A stretch of DNA of 64,000 nt from the NCBI GenBank assembly GCA_964551035.1, contig CAZKBK010000021.1, positions 1 through 64,000 on the forward strand, read 5' to 3'. This DNA is from Chryseosolibacter sp964551035 (lineage in GTDB: Bacteria; Bacteroidota; Bacteroidia; Cytophagales; Cyclobacteriaceae). The position numbers were made by a program, and so were the translations under genes. The notes beneath the pieces are model-generated. The model was given only the letters and a program-made list of their open reading frames with translations, was not told the DNA's origin and ran no database searches. Positions within the stretch are counted from its first letter, which is position 1, and every line of letters begins with the position of its first letter. Shown one piece after another: positions 18,882 to 27,177 of the stretch.

Positions 18882-20165
18882 ATGGACCGTCGGTACGCTG
18901 ACACCCTGCAATATCTCTACGAAAACCTTCCCATGTTCCAAAGGATCGGCGCAGCCGCGCTAAAGAGGGACCTGGGCAACACGCTTCGCCTATGCGAATA
19001 CCTGGGAAATCCCCACAAGACTTTCAGAACCATCCATGTCGCCGGAACGAACGGCAAGGGCAGTTGCGCCCACCTCCTTGCATCCACGCTGTTTGAAGCC
19101 GGATATAAGACCGGCTTGTATACGTCGCCCCACCTGAAGGAATTCACCGAACGCATCAGGGTAGATGGCCAGGAAGCTGATCGAGGTTATGTCGCGGAGT
19201 TCGTGGACCGCATGCGACCGATCATTGATAAAATTCGTCCCTCTTTCTTCGAGATCACTGTGGTCATGGCATTTGACTATTTCGCGCGGCAACACGTGGA
19301 TGTCGCCGTAATCGAGGTCGGTCTTGGCGGGCGGCTGGATTCCACTAACGTGATCGAGCCAGAGCTTTCGCTGATTACTAATATCGGCTGGGATCACAAA
19401 GATATTTTGGGCGACACGCTTGAAAAGATCGCCTCGGAGAAGGCGGGGATCATAAAGCATCAGGTACCCGCGGTCATTAGCGAACGACAGTCGGAGATAG
19501 CCGATGTATTTATACGCCGGGCAAATGAGATGGTGAGTTCCCTAAGTTTTGCTTCGGACCACTACCAATGCGTGGAGGCAGGCGGGCGTCTGACGCTGAT
19601 TAAAGATGGTGAACCGTTTCTCAGCGAAGTTGATCCGGCCCTGAAGGCTGGGTATCAGAAGAAAAATCTTGCGGGGGTTGCCTGCGCGGTGGATATTTTG
19701 AACAGCCACGGGTTTTCAATCCACCGGGAAGCATTCAGAAGGGGTATTGAGCGGGTTATTGCGAATACCTCGCTCAAAGGCAGATGGCAGCGCCTTAGGG
19801 AACGACCCCTGATGATTTGCGATACGGGACACAATGAAGATGGCATCCGAGCGGTGGTTCGACAGATAACGGAGACGCCGCACGCAAACCTTCACCTTGT
19901 ATTCGGCATGGTAAAGGACAAAGATGCGGCTCCGATCTTGTCTTTGCTGCCGCGGCAGGCGAGCTACTATTTCTGCCAAAGCAGGATACCCCGTGCGCTC
20001 GATGCCGGCATGCTATGCGAAAAAGCGCGCGAGTTCGGGTTACAAGGTGAAGTAATCCTGGATGTAAATGAAGCTAAAGAACGCGCGCTGGAGAAGGCTT
20101 CGCCGGATGACTTGATTTTTATCGGTGGCAGTACGTTTGTGGTTGCCGAAATTGCGGAACTTTAA
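18882..20165 (+). CDS. folC: Folylpolyglutamate synthase / dihydrofolate synthase
   Basis: The 427-residue protein has the Mur-ligase-like ATP-binding loop GTNGKGS at 55-61, the downstream VIEVGLGGRLDSTNV motif typical of FolC, and the C-terminal ligase domain (CDTGHNEDG near 310). The enzyme adds glutamate to dihydropteroate and reduced folates in the cytoplasm, an essential step of folate metabolism. The length is normal. It is followed 13 nt later by trmB. Confidence 0.95.
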   Translation: MDRRYADTLQYLYENLPMFQRIGAAALKRDLGNTLRLCEYLGNPHKTFRTIHVAGTNGKGSCAHLLASTLFEAGYKTGLYTSPHLKEFTERIRVDGQEADRGYVAEFVDRMRPIIDKIRPSFFEITVVMAFDYFARQHVDVAVIEVGLGGRLDSTNVIEPELSLITNIGWDHKDILGDTLEKIASEKAGIIKHQVPAVISERQSEIADVFIRRANEMVSSLSFASDHYQCVEAGGRLTLIKDGEPFLSEVDPALKAGYQKKNLAGVACAVDILNSHGFSIHREAFRRGIERVIANTSLKGRWQRLRERPLMICDTGHNEDGIRAVVRQITETPHANLHLVFGMVKDKDAAPILSLLPRQASYYFCQSRIPRALDAGMLCEKAREFGLQGEVILDVNEAKERALEKASPDDLIFIGGSTFVVAEIAEL

Positions 20166-20170
20166 CTTTG
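20136..20170 (+). promoter_or_regulatory. Possible trmB promoter inside the end of folC
   Basis: TTTG (20136-20139) is followed after 23 nt by TAACTTTG (20163-20170), a full match to TAnnTTTG that overlaps the folC stop codon. Transcription would begin within a few bases of the GTG at 20179, giving a nearly leaderless mRNA. Confidence 0.5.
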
Positions 20171-20178
20171 TAACCTGA

Positions 20179-20838
20179 GTGAAGCGTAAACTCGAGCGTT
20201 TTAGGATCATTCAAGAAAGACAGAATGTGATCGAACCCAGCAAGCCGCTGTACGAGCAGATTCGCGGAAAATGGAATGAAACCTATTTCGGAAATGAAAA
20301 CCCGATCACCGTGGAACTTGCCTGTGGGCGTGGTGAATATACGATTGGACTCGCCCGGATGTTTCCGGCGCGTAACCACGTCGGGGTGGACATCAAAGGG
20401 GAGCGCATTTGGAAGGGAAGTACGATCGCAGTCGAGGAAAACCTCGCGAATGCGGCTTTCCTTCGTACGCAGATCCTCGGCATTGAGAATTTTTTTGCTC
20501 CGCGCGAGGTGTCCGGATTCTGGTTGACCTTTCCGGATCCCCGTCCGCGAAAGCGCGATGTAAAAAGACGTTTGACAAGTCCGCGATTCCTCGAAATGTA
20601 TAAGCGGTTACTGCGGACGGACGGATTTGTCAGACTGAAAACCGACAACCAGATTCTGTTTGAGTACACCCTCGGGGAAATAAACACAAGAAATGATGTG
20701 ACCGATTTGAAGTTTACAACCGATCTTTACGCCTCCGACCTTCGGGAAGAGTGCTTTGATATCAAAACCCGCTACGAACAGGAATTCGCAAGCAAAGGAG
20801 AGACGATAAAGTATTTGAGATTCCGTTTTAAACACTAG
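20179..20838 (+). CDS. trmB: tRNA (guanine-N7-)-methyltransferase
   Basis: The 219-residue class I methyltransferase has SAM-binding motif VELACGRGEY (about 54), the GVDIKG motif, and the TrmB signature WLTFPDPRPRKRD around 115-128. It makes m7G46 in the variable loop of tRNAs. The GTG start is supported because the N-terminal KRKLERF segment belongs to the family and no ATG precedes it. Confidence 0.95.
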   Translation: MKRKLERFRIIQERQNVIEPSKPLYEQIRGKWNETYFGNENPITVELACGRGEYTIGLARMFPARNHVGVDIKGERIWKGSTIAVEENLANAAFLRTQILGIENFFAPREVSGFWLTFPDPRPRKRDVKRRLTSPRFLEMYKRLLRTDGFVRLKTDNQILFEYTLGEINTRNDVTDLKFTTDLYASDLREECFDIKTRYEQEFASKGETIKYLRFRFKH

Positions 20839-20846
20839 CTATCCCT

Positions 20847-21356
20847 ATGGACGAAACAAACTTCGACATTGAAGAAAAATTTCTGCAAGCCGATCAGTTG
20901 ATCTCCGACAACCGACTGAGCGACGCCGCGAAAATGCTGGAGGATATTTTGGCCGAGGCACCGGACTTCGGAAAGGCGCACAACCACTTGGGTTGGTTGT
21001 TCGAGACGAAGTTTAAGAATTTCCAACGAGCGGAGGAACATTACCGGCTTTCCCTCAAGTTTTGTCCCGATTATACTGCGACTTACTACAACTACTGTTA
21101 CCTGCTTTCTTCTCTGAGAAAATATGAGGAGCTGGAGCGCTTGCTCGAAAAGGCTGTTGGCGTATCGGGGATCAACTACGCCACCATCTACAATGAATAC
21201 GGGCTCATGCGCGAAATGCAAGGTGAGCTGGATGACGCGATCCATTATTTCCGGCTTCACATCAAGAATTCGTTCGATGTAAAAAGCATTGATACGGCAG
21301 CAGAATCGATTCGCCGTTGTGAGCGCAAAAAACAACTGCTCAACGAGGTCGGCTGA
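20847..21356 (+). CDS. Small cytoplasmic TPR protein
   Basis: The 169-residue protein has no signal peptide and about four tetratricopeptide helices pairs (for example AHNHLGWLFETKF and YNEYGLMREMQGELDDAI). It begins 8 nt after trmB, so it is probably in the folC-trmB transcription unit. TPR proteins mediate protein contacts, and no partner is evident. Its stop codon is 2 nt from that of the convergent TrpF-like gene. Confidence 0.8.
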   Translation: MDETNFDIEEKFLQADQLISDNRLSDAAKMLEDILAEAPDFGKAHNHLGWLFETKFKNFQRAEEHYRLSLKFCPDYTATYYNYCYLLSSLRKYEELERLLEKAVGVSGINYATIYNEYGLMREMQGELDDAIHYFRLHIKNSFDVKSIDTAAESIRRCERKKQLLNEVG

Positions 21357-21358
21357 CT

Positions 21359-21925
21359 TTACTCGTCGAGCATTTCCAGGGTTTCGGACAGGGCGTCATA
21401 ATCTTTGTAGCCCGGCCTGATTTCCGGGGTGCCGTTCAGGGACAAGCCTGAGACAGGATACAGATTCAGGATGCGCGACGCCGCTTCCGCAGATGCCGTC
21501 CGGACCAGAACGGGCCGGGTTAACATCTTGTTCCCGAGTCCCGCGAGAAGCGCTTCTTCAACGATATAATAAATAACCGAAGGAAGGGCAGCCGCCTGCG
21601 CGTTGTCTTCCAGCGCGATCAGCGCGGGAAGGTTCAGGAGATGTCCGAATTGCCGAAATTCTTCACCTGTGAGTTCAAAATAGTCGGGCTGATAGTGCTC
21701 CGTGATTACCGAGAGTTCGGCTGCCGATCGGATACCATAAAGCTCGGCGACGATCTTGGGGCCGGAGACCCATCCGCGAATTTCCTGGAACAACGTCGGG
21801 CTGACGTAGTTCTTCTCTCCTTCGATCACCGAAAAGCCCAGCATCTCTGCACCCATACCGGCGCAGTAGCGGGCATCGCTCAGATTGGATATATTACCTA
21901 CCTTTACTACTGTTTTTAATGGCAT
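21359..21925 (-). CDS. Degenerate TrpF-like beta/alpha-barrel protein
   Basis: The 188-residue protein aligns at both ends with phosphoribosylanthranilate isomerase (TrpF). The N-terminal strand VKVGNI and the following Asp-Ala-Arg helix and GAEMLGF match KVCGI, and the end (SLNGTPEIRPGYKD) matches the TrpF phosphate-binding tail. The catalytic Cys of KVCGI is Gly10 here, and no DxxxGGTG segment carrying the general acid can be found. It is therefore unlikely to be an active isomerase. No other tryptophan gene is nearby. A binding, regulatory or new catalytic role on the same scaffold is possible but unproven. Confidence 0.7.
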   Translation of the reverse strand: MPLKTVVKVGNISNLSDARYCAGMGAEMLGFSVIEGEKNYVSPTLFQEIRGWVSGPKIVAELYGIRSAAELSVITEHYQPDYFELTGEEFRQFGHLLNLPALIALEDNAQAAALPSVIYYIVEEALLAGLGNKMLTRPVLVRTASAEAASRILNLYPVSGLSLNGTPEIRPGYKDYDALSETLEMLDE

Positions 21926-21997
21926 GGGATAAACAAATATTGTGGATCATTTCACGTTCAATCATCGCGTGCTGATTTAGGAAAAACCGCTATCTCA

Positions 21998-22687
21998 TTG
22001 AAGTCTTTTTTTAAATATTTACCGCTCGCGGCATTGTCCGTGGTGGCGTGTGATACCTCCGAGGCCCCCGGGCCTGACGAAGGGTGGGAATATTTTCCCA
22101 TGGAAACAGGCATGTACTGGATATATAACGTCGCGGAGACGCGCTACGCCGCAACAGGAGCGCCCGAGCCCCTTAGCTACGAACTCCGCGTCGAGGTGAC
22201 CGATTCGTTCCCCAACGACGACGGTACCTTTACCTGGATCATGGAACGCGCCACCCGGCCGTCGGCGGATCAGATATGGGACCCTGTGGAAACATGGTCG
22301 GTGATCCTTACCGGTCAAAACGCCGTTGTACGGGAGGGTAACACTTCTTTTGTCAGGCTTACTTTCCCGATCCGGACCGGTCTTTCATGGGACGGGAACC
22401 GCTACAATGCAATTGGTGAGGATGAATATGAGATTGTATCCGTGAATACGCCGTTTTCCGCCGGTGGAACAAATTTTGAAAAGACCGTCACAGTGGTGCA
22501 GGAGGACAACAACGACATTATCGTTTTTTTCGACGAACGCAGCGAAGTCTATGCCCGCAACGCCGGGCTCATCTTCAGGAAAATAAAACAACTCCACTAC
22601 TGCACGGAGGACGACTGCCGCGCTCAACAAAAAGTTGAGCATGGCATTGAACTTACGCAAGAACTGATCGACTATGGCCAGCATTAG
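21998..22687 (+). CDS. Lipoprotein of unknown function, TTG start
   Basis: The 229-residue protein begins with a lipoprotein signal (LSVVAC; lipidated Cys18) followed by acidic and proline residues and then mostly beta strands. It is probably a periplasm-facing or surface lipoprotein of the outer membrane. The TTG at 21998 was chosen because the next in-frame Met is past the lipobox. The gene end overlaps the start of the T9SS subtilase by 14 nt, implying translational coupling and perhaps a functional pair. Two Cys near the C-terminus could form a disulfide. I do not recognise a family. Confidence 0.75.
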   Translation: MKSFFKYLPLAALSVVACDTSEAPGPDEGWEYFPMETGMYWIYNVAETRYAATGAPEPLSYELRVEVTDSFPNDDGTFTWIMERATRPSADQIWDPVETWSVILTGQNAVVREGNTSFVRLTFPIRTGLSWDGNRYNAIGEDEYEIVSVNTPFSAGGTNFEKTVTVVQEDNNDIIVFFDERSEVYARNAGLIFRKIKQLHYCTEDDCRAQQKVEHGIELTQELIDYGQH

Positions 22688-24293
22688 GCGTCATCTCCTT
22701 CTTTTACTTCTCTTCGCGCCGGCGGCCCTTGCCTATGGACAAGTCAACCGCTACATGGTATTCTTTACAGACAAGGACGAGACGGCGTATACGCTCGACA
22801 ATCCACTGGAATTCCTGTCCGAAAAAGCGGTTGAACGTCGGGTGAGACAAGGTATTGAAATTACTCCGATGGATTTTCCGGTAAACACGGCCTACGTCGA
22901 AGGCGTACGGGAGACCGGGGCGGAGGTTTTTTTCAGAAGCCGCTGGGTGAACGGTGTGCTGGTACAATGCGATGCGTCACTGGTGGCCTCGCTGGAAGCG
23001 CTGCCCTTTGTCAGCGCCGTGGAGTTTGTCGCTCCGTTCCAACGCCTGTCCCCGGGGGGGAGCAGGCCCCTGAGGGTGCGGCGCCGTTCCGCGGACATCG
23101 GCCCGCAAACCGCGACCCAGTTGCAGATGTTGGGCATTCACGAAATGCACGCCGATAACTTCCGCGGTGAAGGGATGACAATCGCCGTTTTTGATGGCGG
23201 GTTCCTGGGCGTGGACCAGACCGGTCCGTTTCAATCTATTTTCGACGAGGGGCGTTTTAACGAGGCCGCGTCCTTTGATTTCGTACGTAATTCGGGTAAT
23301 GTATTTCAGTACGACGACCACGGCACAGAAGTGCTATCGGTGATCGCGGCCTACGTGCCGGATGCTTACACCGGCGGCGCTCACAAGGCGGACTTTCAGC
23401 TCTATGTCACCGAAGATGTGGCCTCCGAGTATCGGATCGAGGAGTACAACTGGCTTCTGGCGGCCGAACGGGCCGACAGCGCCGGCGTGGACATCATAAA
23501 TTCGTCGTTGGGTTATTACGATCTCGACCTCGTCGAAATGCAGTACACCAAGGACCAGATGGATGGCACTACGGCCGTGGTGTCGAAGGCCGCGCAATGG
23601 GCCGCGGACCGGGGCATCCTGGTGGTATGCAGTGCCGGCAACGAAGGCAACAAGCCGTGGCGGATCATTACCGCCCCAGCCGATGCGAAGGACGTGATCG
23701 CGGTGGCGAATGTCACCAGCAAAGGCAACCTGAATACCTCCAGTTCCAGGGGGCCTACCGCCGATGGAAGGATCAAACCCGATCTCGCCGCCCTGGGGAC
23801 GGGAGTACGGACGATCCGGGCCTCCGGACTCGACGGCACCTCAACGGGAACTTCCCTCGCATCGCCGTTGATTGCCAGCCTGGCCGCCGGCGTATGGCAA
23901 CGTTACCCTGACCTTTCCAACAAGGAACTCATGGAGGTGCTGAAAGCCAGTGCCTCGAACGCAGAAAACCCCAACAACGACATCGGCTATGGGATCCCCA
24001 ACTACCTGGCGGTGGTTCATCATGTCGAGCACGTCGGAACCCGCGGGTTCGACGTGTTTCCCAACCCGGTCAGAGACACGCTCAACGTGAGACCCTTGCA
24101 TCCTGACGACGCGACCCGGGTCAGACTCGAACTGATATCAGCGTTGGGAAAACGCGTAGGCGACGGTGAGATCATCTTCTCCTGGCTGGGTGAACGCTTC
24201 AGCACGGACCTCTCCGCTTTAGGCACGGGACTGTATTACTTACGAATTACCACCGGCGATGAAAGGATCGTTTACCGGTTGGTCAAAGAGTAG
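22674..24293 (+). CDS. Secreted subtilisin-family protease with T9SS sorting domain
   Basis: The 539-residue S8 protease has a signal peptide (cleavage near AYG, about 22), a prodomain, and the catalytic triad Asp174 (AVFDGG), His216 (DDHGTE) and Ser394 (GTSLASP), with the oxyanion Asn323 in SAGNEGN. The last 80 residues form a T9SS type A sorting domain (VFPNPV to GLYYLRI). It should be exported by Sec, cross the outer membrane by the type IX system and act outside the cell on proteins. It starts inside the preceding lipoprotein gene (14-nt overlap). All key residues are intact. Confidence 0.95.
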   Translation: MASIRRHLLLLLLFAPAALAYGQVNRYMVFFTDKDETAYTLDNPLEFLSEKAVERRVRQGIEITPMDFPVNTAYVEGVRETGAEVFFRSRWVNGVLVQCDASLVASLEALPFVSAVEFVAPFQRLSPGGSRPLRVRRRSADIGPQTATQLQMLGIHEMHADNFRGEGMTIAVFDGGFLGVDQTGPFQSIFDEGRFNEAASFDFVRNSGNVFQYDDHGTEVLSVIAAYVPDAYTGGAHKADFQLYVTEDVASEYRIEEYNWLLAAERADSAGVDIINSSLGYYDLDLVEMQYTKDQMDGTTAVVSKAAQWAADRGILVVCSAGNEGNKPWRIITAPADAKDVIAVANVTSKGNLNTSSSRGPTADGRIKPDLAALGTGVRTIRASGLDGTSTGTSLASPLIASLAAGVWQRYPDLSNKELMEVLKASASNAENPNNDIGYGIPNYLAVVHHVEHVGTRGFDVFPNPVRDTLNVRPLHPDDATRVRLELISALGKRVGDGEIIFSWLGERFSTDLSALGTGLYYLRITTGDERIVYRLVKE

Positions 24294-24313
24294 GCGTCTT
24301 GCGTGGAATCTGC

Positions 24314-24321
24314 TATTTTTG
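24314..24321 (+). promoter_or_regulatory. Bacteroidota -7 element upstream of rpe
   Basis: TATTTTTG matches TAnnTTTG exactly, 31 nt before the rpe ATG. No well-spaced TTTG is found upstream, so this is a half-supported promoter. Confidence 0.4.
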
Positions 24322-24352
24322 CGGCATCAGAACCTGAAAACACAACCTGCTG

Positions 24353-25015
24353 ATGTCGTCATCCCGCCCCATTGTCGCGCCTTCCATACTTGCATCCGAC
24401 TTCGCCAACCTTCAGCGAGAGATCACCATGATCAACGAAAGCGCCGCCGACTGGATCCATGTGGATATCATGGACGGGGTGTTCGTCCCCAACCTGTCGA
24501 TGGGGCTGCCCGTTGTCGAGGCTGTTAACCGCCACGCGAAGAAACCCCTGGATGTGCACTTGATGATCGTCCAGCCTGAGCGCTACGTCGAGGCTTTCCG
24601 GAAGGCGGGCGCCGAAACCATCTCGGTCCACATCGAGGCTTGTCCTCACCTTCACAGGAATATTCAACAGATCAAGGCGTTGGGGTGCAATGCCGGAGTT
24701 GCGTTAAATCCGCATACCTCCATCGACCTTCTCAGGGACATTATTGCCGACATCGACCTGGTTTGCGTGATGTCCGTGAACCCTGGCTTTGGAGGCCAGA
24801 AGTTTATTGAAAATACCTACCGGAAGGTGGAGGCCCTTAAGCGCCTCATCGTCGACTCCGGCTCTGGCGCGCTGATTGAAATTGATGGCGGCGTAAATCA
24901 ACAAAACGCACGTGCGCTGCTCGACGCCGGCGCGGATGTGTTGGTAGCCGGGAACTTTGTATTTTCATCTCCGGACCCCATCCAGGTCATCCGCGAGTTG
25001 AAGGCGAACCGTTGA
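24353..25015 (+). CDS. rpe: Ribulose-phosphate 3-epimerase
   Basis: The 220-residue TIM-barrel protein has all the family motifs: APSILASDF at the N-terminus, WIHVDIMDG with a metal ligand and catalytic Asp, DVHLM, MSVNPGFGGQ, and EIDGGVN with the second catalytic Asp. It interconverts ribulose 5-phosphate and xylulose 5-phosphate in the pentose phosphate pathway. Length and start are normal. Confidence 0.97.
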   Translation: MSSSRPIVAPSILASDFANLQREITMINESAADWIHVDIMDGVFVPNLSMGLPVVEAVNRHAKKPLDVHLMIVQPERYVEAFRKAGAETISVHIEACPHLHRNIQQIKALGCNAGVALNPHTSIDLLRDIIADIDLVCVMSVNPGFGGQKFIENTYRKVEALKRLIVDSGSGALIEIDGGVNQQNARALLDAGADVLVAGNFVFSSPDPIQVIRELKANR

Positions 25016-25074
25016 CCACTGCCACCTCTGAAAACCGGCAGGATTTTTGACTTTGTTACGCAAAAGCACAGGCC

Positions 25075-25650
25075 ATGCCCCGACTTTACGCCATCGTTTT
25101 TATCATCGTTTTTTTCTCCTGTCAAACCCGGCGCGTGACCAGGATTGATCCTTCAACGGCCGTCGATCTGAGCGGACGTTGGAACGACACCGACTCGCGC
25201 GCGGTAGCGGACCAGATGATCCACGACCTCTTTGACTCCGACGCTTTCAAGAAGTACGCGGACCAACTCGGACACAAGCCGGTGATCATCGTCGGCCTGA
25301 TCAGGAATAATACCTCCGAACACATTGACGCGGATAACTTCGTAAAAAAGTTCGAAGTCGTGATCCACAATTCCGGTATCGCGAACCTTGTGGAGTCGGG
25401 CGAGTTTCGCGACCGGCTCCGGGTTGAGCGTGCGGAGCAACAGGACTTTTCCGACGCCTCAACGGCCAAGGCATGGGGGAAGGAACAGGGCGCCGACGTG
25501 ATGTTATTCGGAGAGATGACATCCGAGACGGACACTTACAACAGGAAACGCGTTGTTAACTATGTGACTACACTCTATTTGACGGATATCGAAACGAACC
25601 GCCGCGTCTGGTACGGCCAAAAAGAGATAAAGAAGTTCGTAAAAAACTGA
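25075..25650 (+). CDS. LpoB-like lipoprotein (penicillin-binding-protein activator family)
   Basis: The 191-residue protein has a lipoprotein signal ending FFSC (Cys16). It is followed by a domain like LpoB/CsgG-type lipoproteins (KPVIIVGLIRNNTSEHID, then GADVMLFGEM, then VTTLYLTDIETNRRVW). In enterobacteria LpoB reaches through the periplasm to stimulate PBP1b, while in other phyla the family is broader. The next gene is a COG3014-type protein 0-3 nt away, a pairing I recall from other genomes. A class A PBP is encoded in this window at 55699. A weak -7-like TGACTTTG lies at 25048. Confidence 0.85.
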   Translation: MPRLYAIVFIIVFFSCQTRRVTRIDPSTAVDLSGRWNDTDSRAVADQMIHDLFDSDAFKKYADQLGHKPVIIVGLIRNNTSEHIDADNFVKKFEVVIHNSGIANLVESGEFRDRLRVERAEQQDFSDASTAKAWGKEQGADVMLFGEMTSETDTYNRKRVVNYVTTLYLTDIETNRRVWYGQKEIKKFVKN

Positions 25651-27075
25651 GTGATGAAACGATCGGGTGCCAGGTGGGCAAACTTCACACTTCGCAGTTG
25701 TTGCGTCCTGGTATTCATTGTCCATGGGGCGTGCGCAACTTATTACCATCAACAATACGATTTCAATGCCGCATTTGAGCGGGGAGATGTAAGGACCGCG
25801 CTGGAAACGTTGCAGGAAAAAAAGAAACTTGCCGACAGCAAAAGTCAGTTTATCTATTTCGTCAACAACGGCTTGCTGCTGTCTATTATGGGTGAATACG
25901 AGCAAAGCAATTCGTATTTCGAAAAAGCGTTTCTCTTTGGCGAAGATTATCATGTGAACTATGTCAACGAGGCGTTTGCCTATTTCTCCAACCCGTCGGT
26001 CGTGATGTATCGGGGCGAAGACCATGAGCACCTCATGGTCCTGTATTTTAAGGCACTCAATTACCTGAAGATGAACCGGCCCCAGGAAGCCCTGGTAGAA
26101 TGCCGGCGCCTCAACCTGAGGCTCAATCAGCTCGGTGACAAATACTCATCGGAAAAAAAGTATCAGCGAGATGCCTTTATTCATACTTTGATGGGGATCA
26201 TTTATCAGTCGACGAATGATTTCAATAATGCGTTTATCGCCTACCGGAATGCGGTAGAGATCTATGAGAACGACTATTATGAACTTTTTGGCCTAACCAT
26301 TCCCGAGCAGTTGAAGAAAGACCTGCTCAACACGGCGTGGTGGACGGGTTTCAAAGAGGAGTTCACATACTTTAGTGGAAAGTTCGGAATGGAAAGTTAT
26401 CAGCCCGTTCGGCCGGAGGCGGAACTCGTTTTCTTCTGGCACAACGGACTCGCGCCGGTCAAGGCCGAATGGAACGTGAATTTCGTAGTCGATCGCGGAC
26501 GGGAAAATGTGGTTGTATTCACCAACGATCGCCTGGGATTGACCTTTCCTTTCCCGATTGAGGAGGATGAAAAAGAGTCGGATCTGGGGGACATTGAGGT
26601 GCTGCGGGTGGCTTTTCCCAGGTACCAGGAACGAGAGCGTTATTTCCAGTCGGCTGTATTACAAACGGATTCCGTGCGGCGACCGCTGGAACTTGCCGAG
26701 GACATCAACCGGATCGCGCAGCACAGCCTTCGCCAGCGGATGGTGCTCGAGTTCAGCAAAGGGCTGCTTCGTGCCGCGGTGAAGAAGGCCACAGAGCATG
26801 CGATCCGGGAAGAGGACGATCGGCTGGGTGCCCTCATTGGCATTGTCAACGCGATCACGGAGAAAGCCGACACGAGAAACTGGCAAACGCTTCCGCATAG
26901 CATCTCTTATGCGCGCGTTCCGCTGAAAGCCGGGCAGAACCAGGCGACCTTCGATTTGTTCAGCGCCGATGACCATTCATCCTATCAGTTTGATTATATC
27001 GCGAAGCCGGGGCAAACACTTTTCCACACCTTTTCGTCGTTGGAAACGTTGACGGCGCCCTCGCGGGTCTATTAA
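25651..27075 (+). CDS. COG3014-like TPR-containing envelope protein
   Basis: The 474-residue protein has a hydrophobic N-terminal signal ending near GAC28, perhaps a lipoprotein with a non-standard lipobox. A helical TPR-like region follows (about 40-230; NNGLLLSIMGEYEQSNSYFEKA) and then a beta-rich C-terminal half. It resembles the COG3014 group of uncharacterised proteins. The start is either GTG 25651, directly after the LpoB-like stop codon, or ATG 25654; the products differ by one residue. Tight coupling to the LpoB-like lipoprotein suggests they work as a unit in the periplasm. Confidence 0.75.
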   Translation: MMKRSGARWANFTLRSCCVLVFIVHGACATYYHQQYDFNAAFERGDVRTALETLQEKKKLADSKSQFIYFVNNGLLLSIMGEYEQSNSYFEKAFLFGEDYHVNYVNEAFAYFSNPSVVMYRGEDHEHLMVLYFKALNYLKMNRPQEALVECRRLNLRLNQLGDKYSSEKKYQRDAFIHTLMGIIYQSTNDFNNAFIAYRNAVEIYENDYYELFGLTIPEQLKKDLLNTAWWTGFKEEFTYFSGKFGMESYQPVRPEAELVFFWHNGLAPVKAEWNVNFVVDRGRENVVVFTNDRLGLTFPFPIEEDEKESDLGDIEVLRVAFPRYQERERYFQSAVLQTDSVRRPLELAEDINRIAQHSLRQRMVLEFSKGLLRAAVKKATEHAIREEDDRLGALIGIVNAITEKADTRNWQTLPHSISYARVPLKAGQNQATFDLFSADDHSSYQFDYIAKPGQTLFHTFSSLETLTAPSRVY

Positions 27076-27177
27076 AACGGGCGGCTGGGTTTGGGATCGT
27101 GGCGGTAATTCCGTTACTTTTACCTCTTAGAAGCCACTTTTTCAGCATAAAACAAGCGTCCAGTACCCATCAAAACA

